From assembly GCF_008630495.1 (NCBI RefSeq), contig NZ_VWOJ01000002.1:511001-575000 (forward strand): a stretch of DNA of 64,000 bases. The letters run 5' to 3'. This document shows positions 48,539 to 59,458 of this stretch, piece by piece. The translations under genes were made by a program, and so were the position numbers. The notes beneath the pieces are model-generated. The model searched no databases and had not been told where the DNA came from. It was given only the letters and a program-made list of their open reading frames with translations. Position 1 is the first letter of the stretch, and each line of letters opens with the position of its first letter. This DNA is from Alkalicaulis satelles (GTDB taxonomy: Bacteria > Pseudomonadota > Alphaproteobacteria > Caulobacterales > Maricaulaceae).

Positions 48539-48640
48539 GGGCGCCGTTCCCGGGCGCCGCGCGGTTGCCCCTCAACGCGCGCGCGGTTAGCTTCAGGCCG
48601 GCAGGGGCGCGCCGCGCAGACGGCGCTCAGACGAGACGGG

Positions 48641-50104
48641 ATGCGCATCATGACAGGGCCAGTGTCCACCACTCCGCACGTGCGGCCAAGCCTGACCGCG
48701 ATCATGGCGGGCGCCGCGCTGCTGGCGCTGTCCGCCTGCGGCGCGGCCGGGCCGGGCGCGCAAACGCCGCTGGAGCCTGTACGCCCGGTGATCGGCGCGC
48801 CGCCCGAACCGGCGGTCGCCGCGGTGGAGATGACCGACCGGGCCTATACGCCGGCGCATCTGGCCGGGCGCGAGCGCGATCTGTTGCGCGTGGGCCTGCT
48901 CTTGCCGTTCGGCGCGCGCAGCGAGGCGGCGCGCTCGGAGGCCTCCCAGATCCTGCGCGCAGCGGAACTGTCCCTGTTCGAACAGGGTGCTGATAACGTG
49001 CTGCTTCTGCCCAAGGACACGCGCGGCACGGCCGAAGGCGGGCGCGATGCGGCTGAAGCGGCGCTGGCCGATGGCGCCGATCTGATCATCGGACCGCTGT
49101 TCAGCGCCGCCGCCGAGGCCGCCGGCGAGGCGGCCCGGGCCGCGCGCAAGCCGCTGATCGCCTTCTCCACCGATCTGGCCATCGCAGGGGACGGGCTTTA
49201 TCTGTTGAGCTTTCCGCCCCAGGAAGAGGTGCGCCGGGTGACCGAGCATGTGCTCGATCAGGGTGCAACCCGCTTCGCCGTGGTGGCGCCGGACACCGCC
49301 TATGGCCGGGTGGCGCGCGACGCTTACGCCCAAACCATCACCGCCCGGCTGGGATCCGACCCGCTGCCGGAAATCTCCACGGTGACCATCCCCCCGCCCG
49401 ACGGGGCGCCGGAGGACGCTGAGCCGCGCCGTATCGAGCGCAGCTTCCGCACCGGCCTGGTGGCCAGTGAATTCTATGAAGGCGGGGTGGACTCCATGAC
49501 CCAGGCCGCCCGACGCCTGGCCCGGCTGGGCGTGGAGCGGCTGGATCCGCGCGAGGCGGCGCGCATGAGCGGCGCCAACTGGACCCCCACGCCCGGCTCG
49601 GCCTTCCAGGTGGTGCTGTTGCCCGAGGGCGGCGACCGGCTGCGCATGCTGGGGCCGGTGCTGGTGTTTGAAAACATTGACCCCCTGCTGGTGAAATTCA
49701 TCGGCACGGGCCTGTGGCGCGATAATGCGCTGGTGCGCGAGCCCGCCCTGGCCCATGGCTGGTTCGCCGGCCCCGAGCCGGAAGCCCGCGCGCGCTTTGA
49801 AAGCGTGTTTCAGTCCATGTATGGCGAACGCCCCTCGCGCCTGGCGGGTCTGGGCTATGACGCCGTGGCGCTGGCGGCGATGATGGCGCGGGAGCCGGGC
49901 GGGGATCCGCGCAGCCTGCTGGAGCGCCCCAGCGGGTTTGACGGGGTGGACGGGCTGTTCCGCTTCCGCCCTGACGGCACGATCGAGCGGGCGCTGGCGG
50001 TCTATACCATACAGGGCGGTCAGTTCCGGGTGATCTCGCCGGCGCCCGAGCAATTCGAGGACGCGCCCCCGCCGCAGATCATGGACCCGGCGGGGCCGAG
50101 CTGA
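48641..50104 (+). CDS. Penicillin-binding protein activator-like lipoprotein (LpoA-like)
   Basis: A 487-aa lipoprotein. The signal sequence ends [10 protein letters not shown] (lipobox LSAC), followed by a proline/alanine linker and a type-I periplasmic-binding fold ([64 protein letters not shown]). LpoA of E. coli activates PBP1a from the outer membrane; alphaproteobacterial relatives are annotated the same way, although some may bind other ligands. ATG 48641 or 48650 can start. It overlaps queG convergently by 26 bp. Confidence 0.85.
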   Translation: MRIMTGPVSTTPHVRPSLTAIMAGAALLALSACGAAGPGAQTPLEPVRPVIGAPPEPAVAAVEMTDRAYTPAHLAGRERDLLRVGLLLPFGARSEAARSEASQILRAAELSLFEQGADNVLLLPKDTRGTAEGGRDAAEAALADGADLIIGPLFSAAAEAAGEAARAARKPLIAFSTDLAIAGDGLYLLSFPPQEEVRRVTEHVLDQGATRFAVVAPDTAYGRVARDAYAQTITARLGSDPLPEISTVTIPPPDGAPEDAEPRRIERSFRTGLVASEFYEGGVDSMTQAARRLARLGVERLDPREAARMSGANWTPTPGSAFQVVLLPEGGDRLRMLGPVLVFENIDPLLVKFIGTGLWRDNALVREPALAHGWFAGPEPEARARFESVFQSMYGERPSRLAGLGYDAVALAAMMAREPGGDPRSLLERPSGFDGVDGLFRFRPDGTIERALAVYTIQGGQFRVISPAPEQFEDAPPPQIMDPAGPS

Positions 50105-51218
50105 GCGCCCACTCCTCACGCACGTCTGGATCGCCTTCAGCGCCCTGCCGCGCTGCGCGCTCGGCCTCGAAGCGCCCAGGATCGAGCCGGGAGAGCGCCC
50201 AGACCGCCGCGCCGCGCACCAGCGCGCTCTCATCATCAAGACGCGCCGCCGCCGCATCGGCCAGATCACCCGCGCCGGAATTGCCCAGCGCATAGAGCAC
50301 GTTGCGCACGAAGCGCTCGCGCCCGATGCGCTTGACCGGAGACGCCGTGAACAGCGCCCGGAAGCCCGCATCATCGAGCTCGCAGAGCCCCGCCAGGGTC
50401 AGCCCCGTCAGGCTTTCGCGCGGCTGGAAGGCCATCTCGGCGCTGACGCGGGCGAACTTGTTCCACGGACACACCGCCAGGCAGTCATCACAGCCATAGA
50501 TGCGATTGCCCATGAGAGGCCGCAGATGGCGCGCCACCGGCCCCTTGTGCTCGATGGTGAGGTAGGAGATGCACAGACGCGCATCGAGCTGATAGGGGGC
50601 CGGAAAGGCGTTGGTGGGGCAGATATCAAGGCAGGCCCGGCATGAGCCGCAATGATCGGTTTCGGGCGCATCGGGCGCCAGATCAGCCTCGGTGAGCATG
50701 ACGCCCAGAAACAGCCAGGAGCCGAATTCACGGCTGACCAGATTGGTGTGCTTGCCCTGCCAGCCCAGCCCCGAGCGATGGGCCAGCGGCTTTTCCATCA
50801 GCGGGGCGGTGTCGACGAACACTTTGACGCCCGCGCCTGTCTCGGCGTGAAAGGCGCGCGCCAGCGCCTTGAGGCGCTTCTTCATCAGGTCGTGATAATC
50901 GCGGTTCTGCGCATAGACCGAAATCACCGGCTCGCGCGTGCGCTGCAGGGCCTCCAGCGGATCATGCTCGGGCCCGTAGTCGAGCCCCACCACCAGCGCC
51001 GATTTCGCCTGCGGCCACATGGCGGTGGGATGGACGCGCCGCTCCAGCGTCTCCTCCATCCAGCCCATGGCGCCGTGACGGCCCGCGGCGACAAAGTCGC
51101 GCAAATGCGCCCCCGCCGCCCAGGGCGCGTCCGCCCGCGCGATGCGCGCGGTGGAGAAGCCGGCCTCCAGCGCGAGGGCGCGGGCGCGGCTGGCGAGGGA
51201 TTCAGCGGCGGCGGTCAT
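50079..51218 (-). CDS. queG: Epoxyqueuosine reductase QueG
   Basis: A 379-aa cobalamin- and 4Fe-4S-dependent enzyme for the last step of queuosine synthesis in tRNA. DUF1730 N-terminal part includes [20 protein letters not shown]; the cofactor region has the proton donor in [22 protein letters not shown]. Two ferredoxin motifs follow, [16 protein letters not shown] and [14 protein letters not shown], then a short C-terminal HEAT-like repeat. A B12-requiring enzyme is notable beside the orphan cobS at 15 kb. Confidence 0.95.
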   Translation of the reverse strand: MTAAAESLASRARALALEAGFSTARIARADAPWAAGAHLRDFVAAGRHGAMGWMEETLERRVHPTAMWPQAKSALVVGLDYGPEHDPLEALQRTREPVISVYAQNRDYHDLMKKRLKALARAFHAETGAGVKVFVDTAPLMEKPLAHRSGLGWQGKHTNLVSREFGSWLFLGVMLTEADLAPDAPETDHCGSCRACLDICPTNAFPAPYQLDARLCISYLTIEHKGPVARHLRPLMGNRIYGCDDCLAVCPWNKFARVSAEMAFQPRESLTGLTLAGLCELDDAGFRALFTASPVKRIGRERFVRNVLYALGNSGAGDLADAAAARLDDESALVRGAAVWALSRLDPGRFEAERAARQGAEGDPDVREEWALSSAPPGP

Positions 51219-51428
51219 GTGGCTTCATCAAAGTCAGCCCACACTGTCTTCCCGGCCGACCGGAGGGAGAGCCGGGATCCATCCACCAGCCCGCTCCGCC
51301 GCCAGAGCGGTTCAGATGCGCCGGGATGGGTCCCGGATATCCGCTGCGCGGATTCCGGGAAGGCAGTATGGAGAGGCTGCACATTCATCCGCCCTCTCTA
51401 GCCGTATGAAGCCCCCTTGCTGGAGCCC
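51219..51428. repeat. Intergenic palindromic repeat
   Basis: The 210-bp gap between queG and the GST gene holds a large palindrome at 51331-51360: TCCCGGA-T-ATCCGC-TGC-GCGGAT-TCCGGGA, and a related GCCGGGATCCATC stretch at 51272. It resembles the dispersed palindromic intergenic repeats of several alphaproteobacteria. No open frame or promoter is seen. A second copy is not present in this window, so its repeated nature rests on memory. Confidence 0.45.
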
Positions 51429-52115
51429 TCAAAAATCCAGGTCCTGATAGCCGTCTGCGGGCGCCAGGCCGGGCAGGCGGTCGGCCAGGATGGCGCGGAA
51501 GGACGGGCGGCACTTGATGCGTTGATACCACGCCTTGGCCGGAGGGCAGGAGTCCCAGGGCGCCTCGCCGAGATAATCGGCGCAGGACAAATGCGCCGCC
51601 GCCGCTATATCAGCCAGCGAAAAACGCGGCCCGGCCAGCCCCTCGCGCGTCTCCAGAAGGGCGCCGACATAATCGAGATGCCAGCGCAGGGCGTCGCGGC
51701 CCGCCCGGATCGCCGCCGGATCGGGCGCGCCCAGCCCTTGCAGGCGCTTTTCGATCTTCTCGTGCAAGAGCCAGGCGTTCACCTCGCCATCATATTTGCG
51801 GTCAAACCAGTCTATGAGGCGGCGCGTCTCGGCGCGCTCGGCCGGCCCGCCGGGCAGGAGCGCAGGCTCGGGCGAGATCTCTTCGAGATATTCCAAAATG
51901 GCGCGCGATCCGCAGATGCGCAGCATCCCGCCCTCGTCCTCATGCTCCAGCACCGGCGGCAGGCCGGCCGGGTTGAGCGCGGCCAGCGCGCTATCGGCCT
52001 CCCAGGGCGAGGCGGGCACGGGCTCGAAAGCCGCGCCTTTTTCCGCCAGCGCCAGGCGCGCCTGGCGCGAGGCGGGGTCGAGGGCGAAATGATAAAGACG
52101 CGCTGCGCCGGTCAC
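51429..52115 (-). CDS. Glutathione S-transferase family protein
   Basis: A 228-aa GST (FZLF/beta-like). Its N-terminal thioredoxin-like domain starts ARLYHFALDPASRQARLALAEKG and holds the SRAILEYLEE motif with the glutathione-binding Ser; the helical domain has FSLADIAAAAHLSCADYL. I use the GTG at 52115, whose first bases overlap the dapB stop (GTGA), giving the expected N-terminus; a longer frame to 52172 adds unrelated residues inside dapB. It is probably co-translated with dapB. Confidence 0.83.
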   Translation of the reverse strand: MTGAARLYHFALDPASRQARLALAEKGAAFEPVPASPWEADSALAALNPAGLPPVLEHEDEGGMLRICGSRAILEYLEEISPEPALLPGGPAERAETRRLIDWFDRKYDGEVNAWLLHEKIEKRLQGLGAPDPAAIRAGRDALRWHLDYVGALLETREGLAGPRFSLADIAAAAHLSCADYLGEAPWDSCPPAKAWYQRIKCRPSFRAILADRLPGLAPADGYQDLDF

Positions 52116-52933
52116 GCCGCCCCCAGAAGGTCCTGCATGGAATAGAGTCCGGCCGGGCGGTCCTTCAGCCAAAGCGCGGCCTCCACGGCCCCGCGCGCAA
52201 AGATATAGCGGTCAAACGCGCGGTGGGTGAGGGTGATTTCCTCGAACGCGGCCAGGAAACGGGCCTCGTGCTCGCCCGTCACGCCGCCGCCGCGCACCGC
52301 GCTGAACCCGATCTCGCCGCTCTTGCGCGCGCCGCCTGTGCGCGGACGGGCATAGACGGCCCGGTCTTCCAGCGCCTCGCCGCGCGCGCGCGCCGCCGCG
52401 CGGCCCAGCATCAGCGCGGTGCCCGAGGGCGCATCGGTCTTGCGCCGGTGATGAGTCTCCACGATTTCCAGATCAAACTCGCTGGCGGGCAGAAGCCGGG
52501 CGGCGTCCGCGAGCAGGCGCTCCATCACCGCCACGCCCAGCGAGAAATTGCTCGCCTGGAGCACCGGGATCATGCGCGCCGCCGTTTCGACGGCCTTTTG
52601 CTGCTCAGACGAGAGCCCCGTCACGCCGGTCACCAGTCCCGGCCCGCCGCGCGCGGCCAGGCGCCCGGCCATGGCGGCGGTGAAATCGGGCAGGCTGGCG
52701 TCGATCACCATGTCCGCGCCCTCACAAGCGGTTTCCAGCGACACTACCGCCTCCAGCCCGAGAAAGCCGGTCCCGGCGATTTCGCCCGCATCGGCCCCGC
52801 GATGGACCGAATCAGCGCTGACCAGCGCGCCGGTCAGTACGGTGTCGAGCCGGCGGATCACCTCATGGGCGATGGAGCGGCCCAGCCGCCCGGACACGCC
52901 GGCGACGCAGATTTTGAATGGGGTGTCGGTCAT
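52112..52933 (-). CDS. dapB: 4-hydroxy-tetrahydrodipicolinate reductase DapB
   Basis: A 273-aa NAD(P)H enzyme of lysine and diaminopimelate synthesis. The nucleotide motif is VAGVSGRLGRSIA; the catalytic region ETHHRRKTDAPSGTAL holds the His-His pair and substrate Lys; ASNFSLGVAV and the closing IFARGAVEAALWL are standard. ATG 52933 begins MTDTPFKICVAG. It is followed on the same strand by a GST gene with a 4-bp overlap, and dnaJ lies upstream 82 bp away. Confidence 0.95.
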   Translation of the reverse strand: MTDTPFKICVAGVSGRLGRSIAHEVIRRLDTVLTGALVSADSVHRGADAGEIAGTGFLGLEAVVSLETACEGADMVIDASLPDFTAAMAGRLAARGGPGLVTGVTGLSSEQQKAVETAARMIPVLQASNFSLGVAVMERLLADAARLLPASEFDLEIVETHHRRKTDAPSGTALMLGRAAARARGEALEDRAVYARPRTGGARKSGEIGFSAVRGGGVTGEHEARFLAAFEEITLTHRAFDRYIFARGAVEAALWLKDRPAGLYSMQDLLGAA

Positions 52934-53015
52934 GCGCTCCTCACCAGGTCATGAGGCTCAAGTCCTCGCCCGAAGCGGTGAAGAAAGCGTATCCCGCCCG
53001 CGCTTGCGGCCGCCC

Positions 53016-54197
53016 TTAAGCCCCCGTCCTCGGCCCGTCGGGATGGTCTTCGCCGCGCACATCGTCCCAGAAGCGGCGCACCTTGCGCAGGAAGCCGTCG
53101 CTTTCGGGATTGCAGCCCTCGCCGGAGATGTCACAGAACTCGCGCAGGATCTCGCGCTGGCGCTCGGTGAGCTTGCGCGGGGTCTCCACGAACAGCTCCA
53201 CATACATGTCGCCGCGCGCGCCGCCGCCATTGAGCCGCACCATGCCCTTCTGTTTCAGGCGCATGCGCTCGCCGGTCTGGGCGCCTTCGGGCACCTTGAT
53301 CTGCACCTTGCCGCCATCAATCGTGGGCGCATCGATACTCCCGCCTAGCGCCGCGGTGACCATGGGCACCGGCGCGCGGCAATAGAGATTGGGCCCGTCG
53401 CGCTCATAGAGATCGTGCGGGCGCACCGACACGAAGATGTAGAGATCGCCGCGCGGCCCGCCCTGGGCGCCCGCCTCGCCCTCGCCGGACAGGCGGATGC
53501 GCATGCCGTCCTCGACGCCGGCCGGGATCTGCACGCGCAGATCGCGGGTCTGGCGCACGCGCCCCGCCCCGTCGCAGGCGCGGCAAGGCGTTTCCACATA
53601 GGAGCCGCGCCCGCCACAGGTCGGACAGGTCTGCTCCATGGTGAAGAAGCCCTGGGTGCGCCGGATGCGCCCTGTGCCCGAACACGTGGTGCAGGTGGTC
53701 ACGCCCGTGCCCGGCTCGGCGCCCGAGCCTTCGCAGCGTTCGCAGGTCACCGTGGTGGGCACGCGGATCACGGTGTCCTTGCCGTTGAACGCCTCTTCCA
53801 GCGTGATTTCCATGTCATAGCGCAGGTCCGAGCCGCGCGACGGCCCGCCGCGCCGGGCGCCGCCGCGCCGGCCCATGCCGAAGGCGTCGCCGAACACCTG
53901 CTCGAAAATGTCTGCAAAATCAGCCGCAGAGGCCCCGCCGCCCCCGAAGGGCCCGCGCCCGCCGCCGCCATTCTGGAAGGCGGCATGGCCCATACGGTCA
54001 TAGGCGGCGCGCTTGTCGGCATCGGACAGGACCGCATAGGCCTCGCCCACTTCCTTGAACCTGGCTTCGGCCTCGGGATTGTCCGGGTTCTGGTCGGGGT
54101 GGAACTGCATGGCGAGCTTGCGATAGGCGCTCTTGACCGCCTTCGCGTCCGCATCGCGGGCGACGCCCAGAACCTCGTAATAATCACGCTTGCTCAT
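53016..54197 (-). CDS. dnaJ: Chaperone DnaJ
   Basis: A 393-aa type I J protein. The J domain (1-70) has HPD in [11 protein letters not shown] Gly/Phe-rich linker (about 75-120) precedes the zinc domain of four CxxCxGxG modules ([32 protein letters not shown]), and two beta-sandwich substrate domains close the protein. It delivers clients to DnaK and stimulates its ATPase. It is downstream of dnaK with a 91-bp gap that contains a hairpin. Confidence 0.97.
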   Translation of the reverse strand: MSKRDYYEVLGVARDADAKAVKSAYRKLAMQFHPDQNPDNPEAEARFKEVGEAYAVLSDADKRAAYDRMGHAAFQNGGGGRGPFGGGGASAADFADIFEQVFGDAFGMGRRGGARRGGPSRGSDLRYDMEITLEEAFNGKDTVIRVPTTVTCERCEGSGAEPGTGVTTCTTCSGTGRIRRTQGFFTMEQTCPTCGGRGSYVETPCRACDGAGRVRQTRDLRVQIPAGVEDGMRIRLSGEGEAGAQGGPRGDLYIFVSVRPHDLYERDGPNLYCRAPVPMVTAALGGSIDAPTIDGGKVQIKVPEGAQTGERMRLKQKGMVRLNGGGARGDMYVELFVETPRKLTERQREILREFCDISGEGCNPESDGFLRKVRRFWDDVRGEDHPDGPRTGA

Positions 54198-54233
54198 AAA
54201 CCCGTCCGATCACGCCAGCCTTGTCATGGCGAG

Positions 54234-54261
54234 CGGCCCCGCCCCACCCGGGACGGGGCCG
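54234..54261. terminator. GC hairpin between dnaK and dnaJ
   Basis: CGGCCCCG (54234-54241) pairs with CGGGGCCG (54254-54261) around a 12-nt loop. There is no T tract on either side, so it is not a classic terminator; it may trim read-through or protect the dnaK message, as hairpins between these genes do in other bacteria. Confidence 0.35.
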
Positions 54262-54288
54262 CCCGTCAGGCTCTGCCCTGAAACGCCC

Positions 54289-56202
<1,914 letters not shown>

Positions 56203-56353
56203 CGCGTGCGTGTCTCCTGTTTGTGCGGCGGGGCGGGGCCGTGCGCCAGGCCCGAAGCGCCTGCGTCCGGCCGGGAGCCGCCCCCCGGTTTGGCTCGCGT
56301 TCGTGTTCGGGCGCGGGCATGAAACAGTCAATACCCACGCGCGTCATGCGGCG

Positions 56354-56382
56354 ATTTAGGTAGCAGCGCGCCGCAGCGCAAG
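56354..56382 (-). promoter_or_regulatory. Possible heat-shock (sigma-32) promoter of dnaK
   Basis: On the minus strand CTTGCG (56377-56382), a 16-bp spacer and CCTAAAT (56354-56360) lie about 150 bp before the dnaK start and right after the upstream gene's end. The CTTG-type -35 is typical of heat-shock promoters; the -10 is only a partial match. Confidence 0.35.
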
Positions 56383-56388
56383 AGCCCG

Positions 56389-56742
56389 TCAGGAAATCGG
56401 CGCCCGCCGCGTCAGCGCCCAGCGCGCGATCACCGCCAGGGCGGCGAGAACAAAGACCGGGATGCACACCGCCATGGTGTTCACCGCCACGATCTCGGGC
56501 AGGAAGAGGATATCGCGCGCCCAGCCGTCCTCCACGCCGGTCAGCGCCCGCGCCCAGGTTTGCAGAATGCAGCGATTGCCGTTGGCCAGATAGCCCGCCA
56601 GGATCGCCAGCGGATATCCCAGAAACAGCGGGATATAGCGCGCCAGGCGCCCGCTGAGCGCATAAACCGCCATGCCCGCCAGCATGGCCAGCGCCGCCAC
56701 ATAGATCAGGAAATGCGCCAACTGGATAGCGAACAGGAGCAT
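56389..56742 (-). CDS. Hypothetical three-helix membrane protein
   Basis: A 117-aa protein with three hydrophobic helices (about 5-27, 33-52 and 84-108) and a loop containing RCILQTWARALTGVEDGWARD between the second and third. Periplasmic or cytosolic sides cannot be fixed. The CILQ and WARD residues are reminiscent of small uncharacterised membrane proteins of proteobacteria, but I do not recognise the family. It lies upstream of dnaK on the same strand. Confidence 0.7.
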   Translation of the reverse strand: MLLFAIQLAHFLIYVAALAMLAGMAVYALSGRLARYIPLFLGYPLAILAGYLANGNRCILQTWARALTGVEDGWARDILFLPEIVAVNTMAVCIPVFVLAALAVIARWALTRRAPIS

Positions 56743-56864
56743 GGCGCCAAGCTAGGCCGCGCGCACGGCCACGGGCAAGGCGACCCGGAACGTCAAAGCA
56801 GGGTTGATTGACTTGACCGGTCTGAAGCCCGACCCTTTGGCCCTCGACCGCATGGGAGGCCGCC

Positions 56865-57527
56865 ATCGCCCGCTTCATCCCCGTCCTGATCGCATCCCTG
56901 AGCGCCGCCTTCGCCCTCACCGCCTGTCTCAGCCAGCATGAATACGCCCTGGCGCCCAACAGCGCCGGCCATGTCATCGGCCCGGACGGCGCGCCGGTTG
57001 AAGGGGCGCAGGTGCGCTATGACGGGCTGGAGGATGCGCAAATTGTCCAGACCGGCCCCGATGGCGCATTTGCCCTGAGCGCGCGCATGGGCGAGCGGCG
57101 GCGCATTTTCGGCGTCGGCGGGGTGTTTGCGGACGCCGCCCCGGTGCGCGTCAGCGCGCCCGGCATGCCGGACGGATGGGGTCATGCCTTTTACATCAAC
57201 GGGCTGGGCGAGCCGGACGCCAGCATGGATGTGGTCGTTGTGATGCTGGACGATCTCGCGCTGGCGCCGGAGATCGACACGCTCAGCGCCGATTGCCTGG
57301 AGCGGCCGGTCCAGCGCCATGCGCTGGCCCTGACCGGCTGGGCGGGCGGGCTGGACGCCGCAGCGCCGCCCGAATGGCTGACGCCAGAACGCGCGCGCTA
57401 TCTCTATGAGCATCTCAAAGCGGCGCTCACATCAGGCGCGGTTGTGCAGTGCACGGATTCCTACGCCCTCCATGACGCCCTCTACCCGCGCCAGCGCGTG
57501 CTGTCAGATATTGGCCATGGCCGCTGA
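56865..57527 (+). CDS. Secreted lipoprotein with a possible AUC start codon
   Basis: No ATG, GTG or TTG precedes the signal sequence in frame after the stop at 56823. A strong ribosome binding site GGGAGG (56854-56859) lies exactly 5 nt before the ATC at 56865, which would give ARFIPVLIASLSAAFALTAC: a complete lipoprotein signal with lipobox LTAC. The mature part opens with a carboxypeptidase-regulatory-like strand pattern (GHVIGPDGAPVEGAQVRYDG); the rest is of unknown function. About 220 aa. The 3' end overlaps alkB by 11 bp. A GTG at 57012 would yield a protein without signal. Confidence 0.6.
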   Translation: MARFIPVLIASLSAAFALTACLSQHEYALAPNSAGHVIGPDGAPVEGAQVRYDGLEDAQIVQTGPDGAFALSARMGERRRIFGVGGVFADAAPVRVSAPGMPDGWGHAFYINGLGEPDASMDVVVVMLDDLALAPEIDTLSADCLERPVQRHALALTGWAGGLDAAAPPEWLTPERARYLYEHLKAALTSGAVVQCTDSYALHDALYPRQRVLSDIGHGR

Positions 57528-58167
57528 AGCAGGAGCGCAAACGGACAGACCGCGCTTCCAGACCCCGGACGGCTTCCGCCTTTTGCCGGGCTTTCTCGGT
57601 CCTGATGAGCAGCGAAAGCTGGCCGATGACGTGATCGCGGCCATCGCGCACGCGCCCCTCTACCGCCCGTCCATGCCGCGCACCGGCGCGTCGCTGAGCG
57701 TCGAGATGACCAATCTTGGCCCGCTGGGCTGGATCAGCGACCGGGGCGGCTATCGCTATGAGCCGGCCCACCCGGTGACCGGCCGGCCCTGGCCGCCCAT
57801 GCCGGACGCCCTGCTGGCGCTTTGGGCGGCCGTATCGGACTGGCCGGACCCGCCGCAGGCCTGCCTGGTCAATGTCTATGGCGCGGACAGCCGGCTGGGC
57901 CTTCATGTGGACGCTGATGAGGATGCGCGCGATGCGCCGGTGGTCTCGGTGAGCCTGGGCGACCGGGCCCGGTTCCGCATCGGGGGCCTGCGCCGCACTG
58001 ATCCCACGCGCTCGCTGGTGCTGTCGTCAGGCGATGTAGTGGTGCTGGGCGGCGCGGCCCGGCGCTGCCATCACGGCGTGGACCGGATTTATCCGGCAAG
58101 CTCCGCCCTGCTGCCGGAGGCCTGGCGGCCCGGGCGCATCAATCTGACCCTGCGCCGGGTGCGGTAG
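57517..58167 (+). CDS. alkB: Alpha-ketoglutarate-dependent dioxygenase AlkB
   Basis: A 216-aa Fe(II)/2-oxoglutarate DNA-repair dioxygenase that removes alkyl groups from bases. The iron ligands are HVDADE and the distal His in RRCHHGVDRIYP; the nucleotide-flip region is LVNVYGADSRLGLHVD, and the oxoglutarate-binding RINLTLRRVR closes the protein. ATG 57517 sits inside the end of the lipoprotein gene (11-bp overlap). No LexA or Ada-type box is seen upstream. Confidence 0.92.
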   Translation: MAAEAGAQTDRPRFQTPDGFRLLPGFLGPDEQRKLADDVIAAIAHAPLYRPSMPRTGASLSVEMTNLGPLGWISDRGGYRYEPAHPVTGRPWPPMPDALLALWAAVSDWPDPPQACLVNVYGADSRLGLHVDADEDARDAPVVSVSLGDRARFRIGGLRRTDPTRSLVLSSGDVVVLGGAARRCHHGVDRIYPASSALLPEAWRPGRINLTLRRVR

Positions 58168-58288
58168 TTTTTTGCCCGCGTGAAACCATTCAGCCTCAAT
58201 TCAGCCTTGGACGTGATAGAGTATGCCCTGACGGTCGGGCGCGTCCGGCCGCTAGAGAACCCATTCGCGACCAACAAAGAGGGTCCCA

Positions 58289-58657
58289 ATGATCCGCATG
58301 CTAGCTCTCGCCGCCGCCGCTCCCCTCGTGCTGACGGCCTGCGCCACCACCTCCCCCGCCGTGGGCGGGGCCGCCACCGGCGCCGCCATCGGCGCAGCCG
58401 GCGGCGCCATCATCGGCAATAATACCGGCCGCGGCGACGCACGCACCGGCGCCCTGATCGGCGCGGTGGGCGGCGCGGTCGCCGGCGCGGCCATCGCCTG
58501 CCAGCGCCAGGGCGGGTGCTCGCACAACCCCAACAATCCGCGCCACTCGCAGCTCTATTACGACCAGTATTCGGGCCGCTACTGGTATGAGGATTACGAC
58601 ACCGGCGCCACCTTCTGGCAGAACGGCGAACCGCGCACTGCAGCCCGCCGCCGCTAG
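58289..58657 (+). CDS. Glycine-zipper lipoprotein
   Basis: A 122-aa lipoprotein. Signal with lipobox LTAC (residues 15-18), then two glycine-zipper helices (GGAATGAAIGAAGGAIIG and TGALIGAVGGAVAGAAIA, about 26-70), and a Tyr-rich tail (YYDQYSGRYWYEDYD). Glycine-zipper proteins of this SlyB/17-kDa type sit in the outer membrane and are often stress-induced. ATG 58289 follows AAAGAGGG. It is followed by a strong bidirectional terminator. Confidence 0.85.
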   Translation: MIRMLALAAAAPLVLTACATTSPAVGGAATGAAIGAAGGAIIGNNTGRGDARTGALIGAVGGAVAGAAIACQRQGGCSHNPNNPRHSQLYYDQYSGRYWYEDYDTGATFWQNGEPRTAARRR

Positions 58658-58690
58658 AGGCTTTTGCCGCTTTACTCCCCCGATGACGTG

Positions 58691-58720
58691 AACAGGGCGG
58701 CCCTCAAGGGCCGCCCTGTT
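58691..58720. terminator. Bidirectional terminator between glycine-zipper gene and grpE
   Basis: Perfect 13-bp inverted repeat AACAGGGCGGCCC (58691-58703) / GGGCCGCCCTGTT (58708-58720) with loop TCAA. It serves the convergent lipoprotein gene and grpE; T runs beyond the stem are short on both sides. Confidence 0.8.
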
Positions 58721-58757
58721 TGCATTAGAAGCGATCGGCTGAGTAGCGGGGCGCGCT

Positions 58758-59411
58758 TCAGGCGCTCACATCCACACCGCCATTGGGGCGGGCGGGGCGC
58801 TGGGACTCGTCGGCGGAGCTTGCTTCGCCCTCGGCAGGCCCCGCACTCACCACCACCATGGCGGCGCGCAGCGTGCGTTCGCCGATCACATAGCCCGGCT
58901 GCATCACATGGGCGATGGCGCCCTTGGGCTGGGGCGCGGGGACCTGGGCGGCGGCCTGATGGCGGTTGGGGTCCAGCGGCTCGCCCGGCTGGGGCTCCAC
59001 CTTGCGCACGCCATGGCGCTCCAGCGTGCTGGCCAGCCGGCGCTCGGTCAGCTCCACCCCCTCCAGCAGCGTGGTCAGGGCGGGACCGGCCGAGGCGCGC
59101 GCTTCCTCGCTGACTGCGCCGAGAGCGCGGGCGAGATTGTCGGCGATATCCAGCATGTCGCGGGCAAAGCCCGTGACGGCGTATTCGCGCGCATCCTTCA
59201 CATCGCGCTGGGCGCGCTTGCGGGCATTGTCGGCTTCGGCCAGCGCCCGCAGCAACTGATCGCGCAGGCCCGCGATCACCGCTTCAGGGTCCGGCATGGC
59301 CTCATCGGCGTCAGGCTCAGCCGCCTCAGCCTCTTCGGCCGCAGCGTCTTGCGCCTCAAGCTCTTCCGGGGCGGCGTCCATGTCGGGGGTCTCTGGATCG
59401 GTCTGGGTCAT
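58758..59411 (-). CDS. grpE: Nucleotide exchange factor GrpE
   Basis: A 217-aa GrpE that releases ADP from DnaK. The N-terminus is acidic (EELEAQDAAAEEAEAAEPDADE), followed by the long dimer coiled coil (DQLLRALAEADNARKRAQRDV) and the beta domain with FNPNRHQA-like DPNRHQAAAQV and VMQPGYVIGERTLRAAMVVV. ATG 59411 begins MTQTDPETPDMDA. It lies 47 bp downstream of hrcA on the same strand. Confidence 0.95.
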   Translation of the reverse strand: MTQTDPETPDMDAAPEELEAQDAAAEEAEAAEPDADEAMPDPEAVIAGLRDQLLRALAEADNARKRAQRDVKDAREYAVTGFARDMLDIADNLARALGAVSEEARASAGPALTTLLEGVELTERRLASTLERHGVRKVEPQPGEPLDPNRHQAAAQVPAPQPKGAIAHVMQPGYVIGERTLRAAMVVVSAGPAEGEASSADESQRPARPNGGVDVSA

Positions 59412-59458
59412 GGGATGTGGTCTTGATGCGAGCAGGCGTTGAGGTCAAGGGCCGTGCC

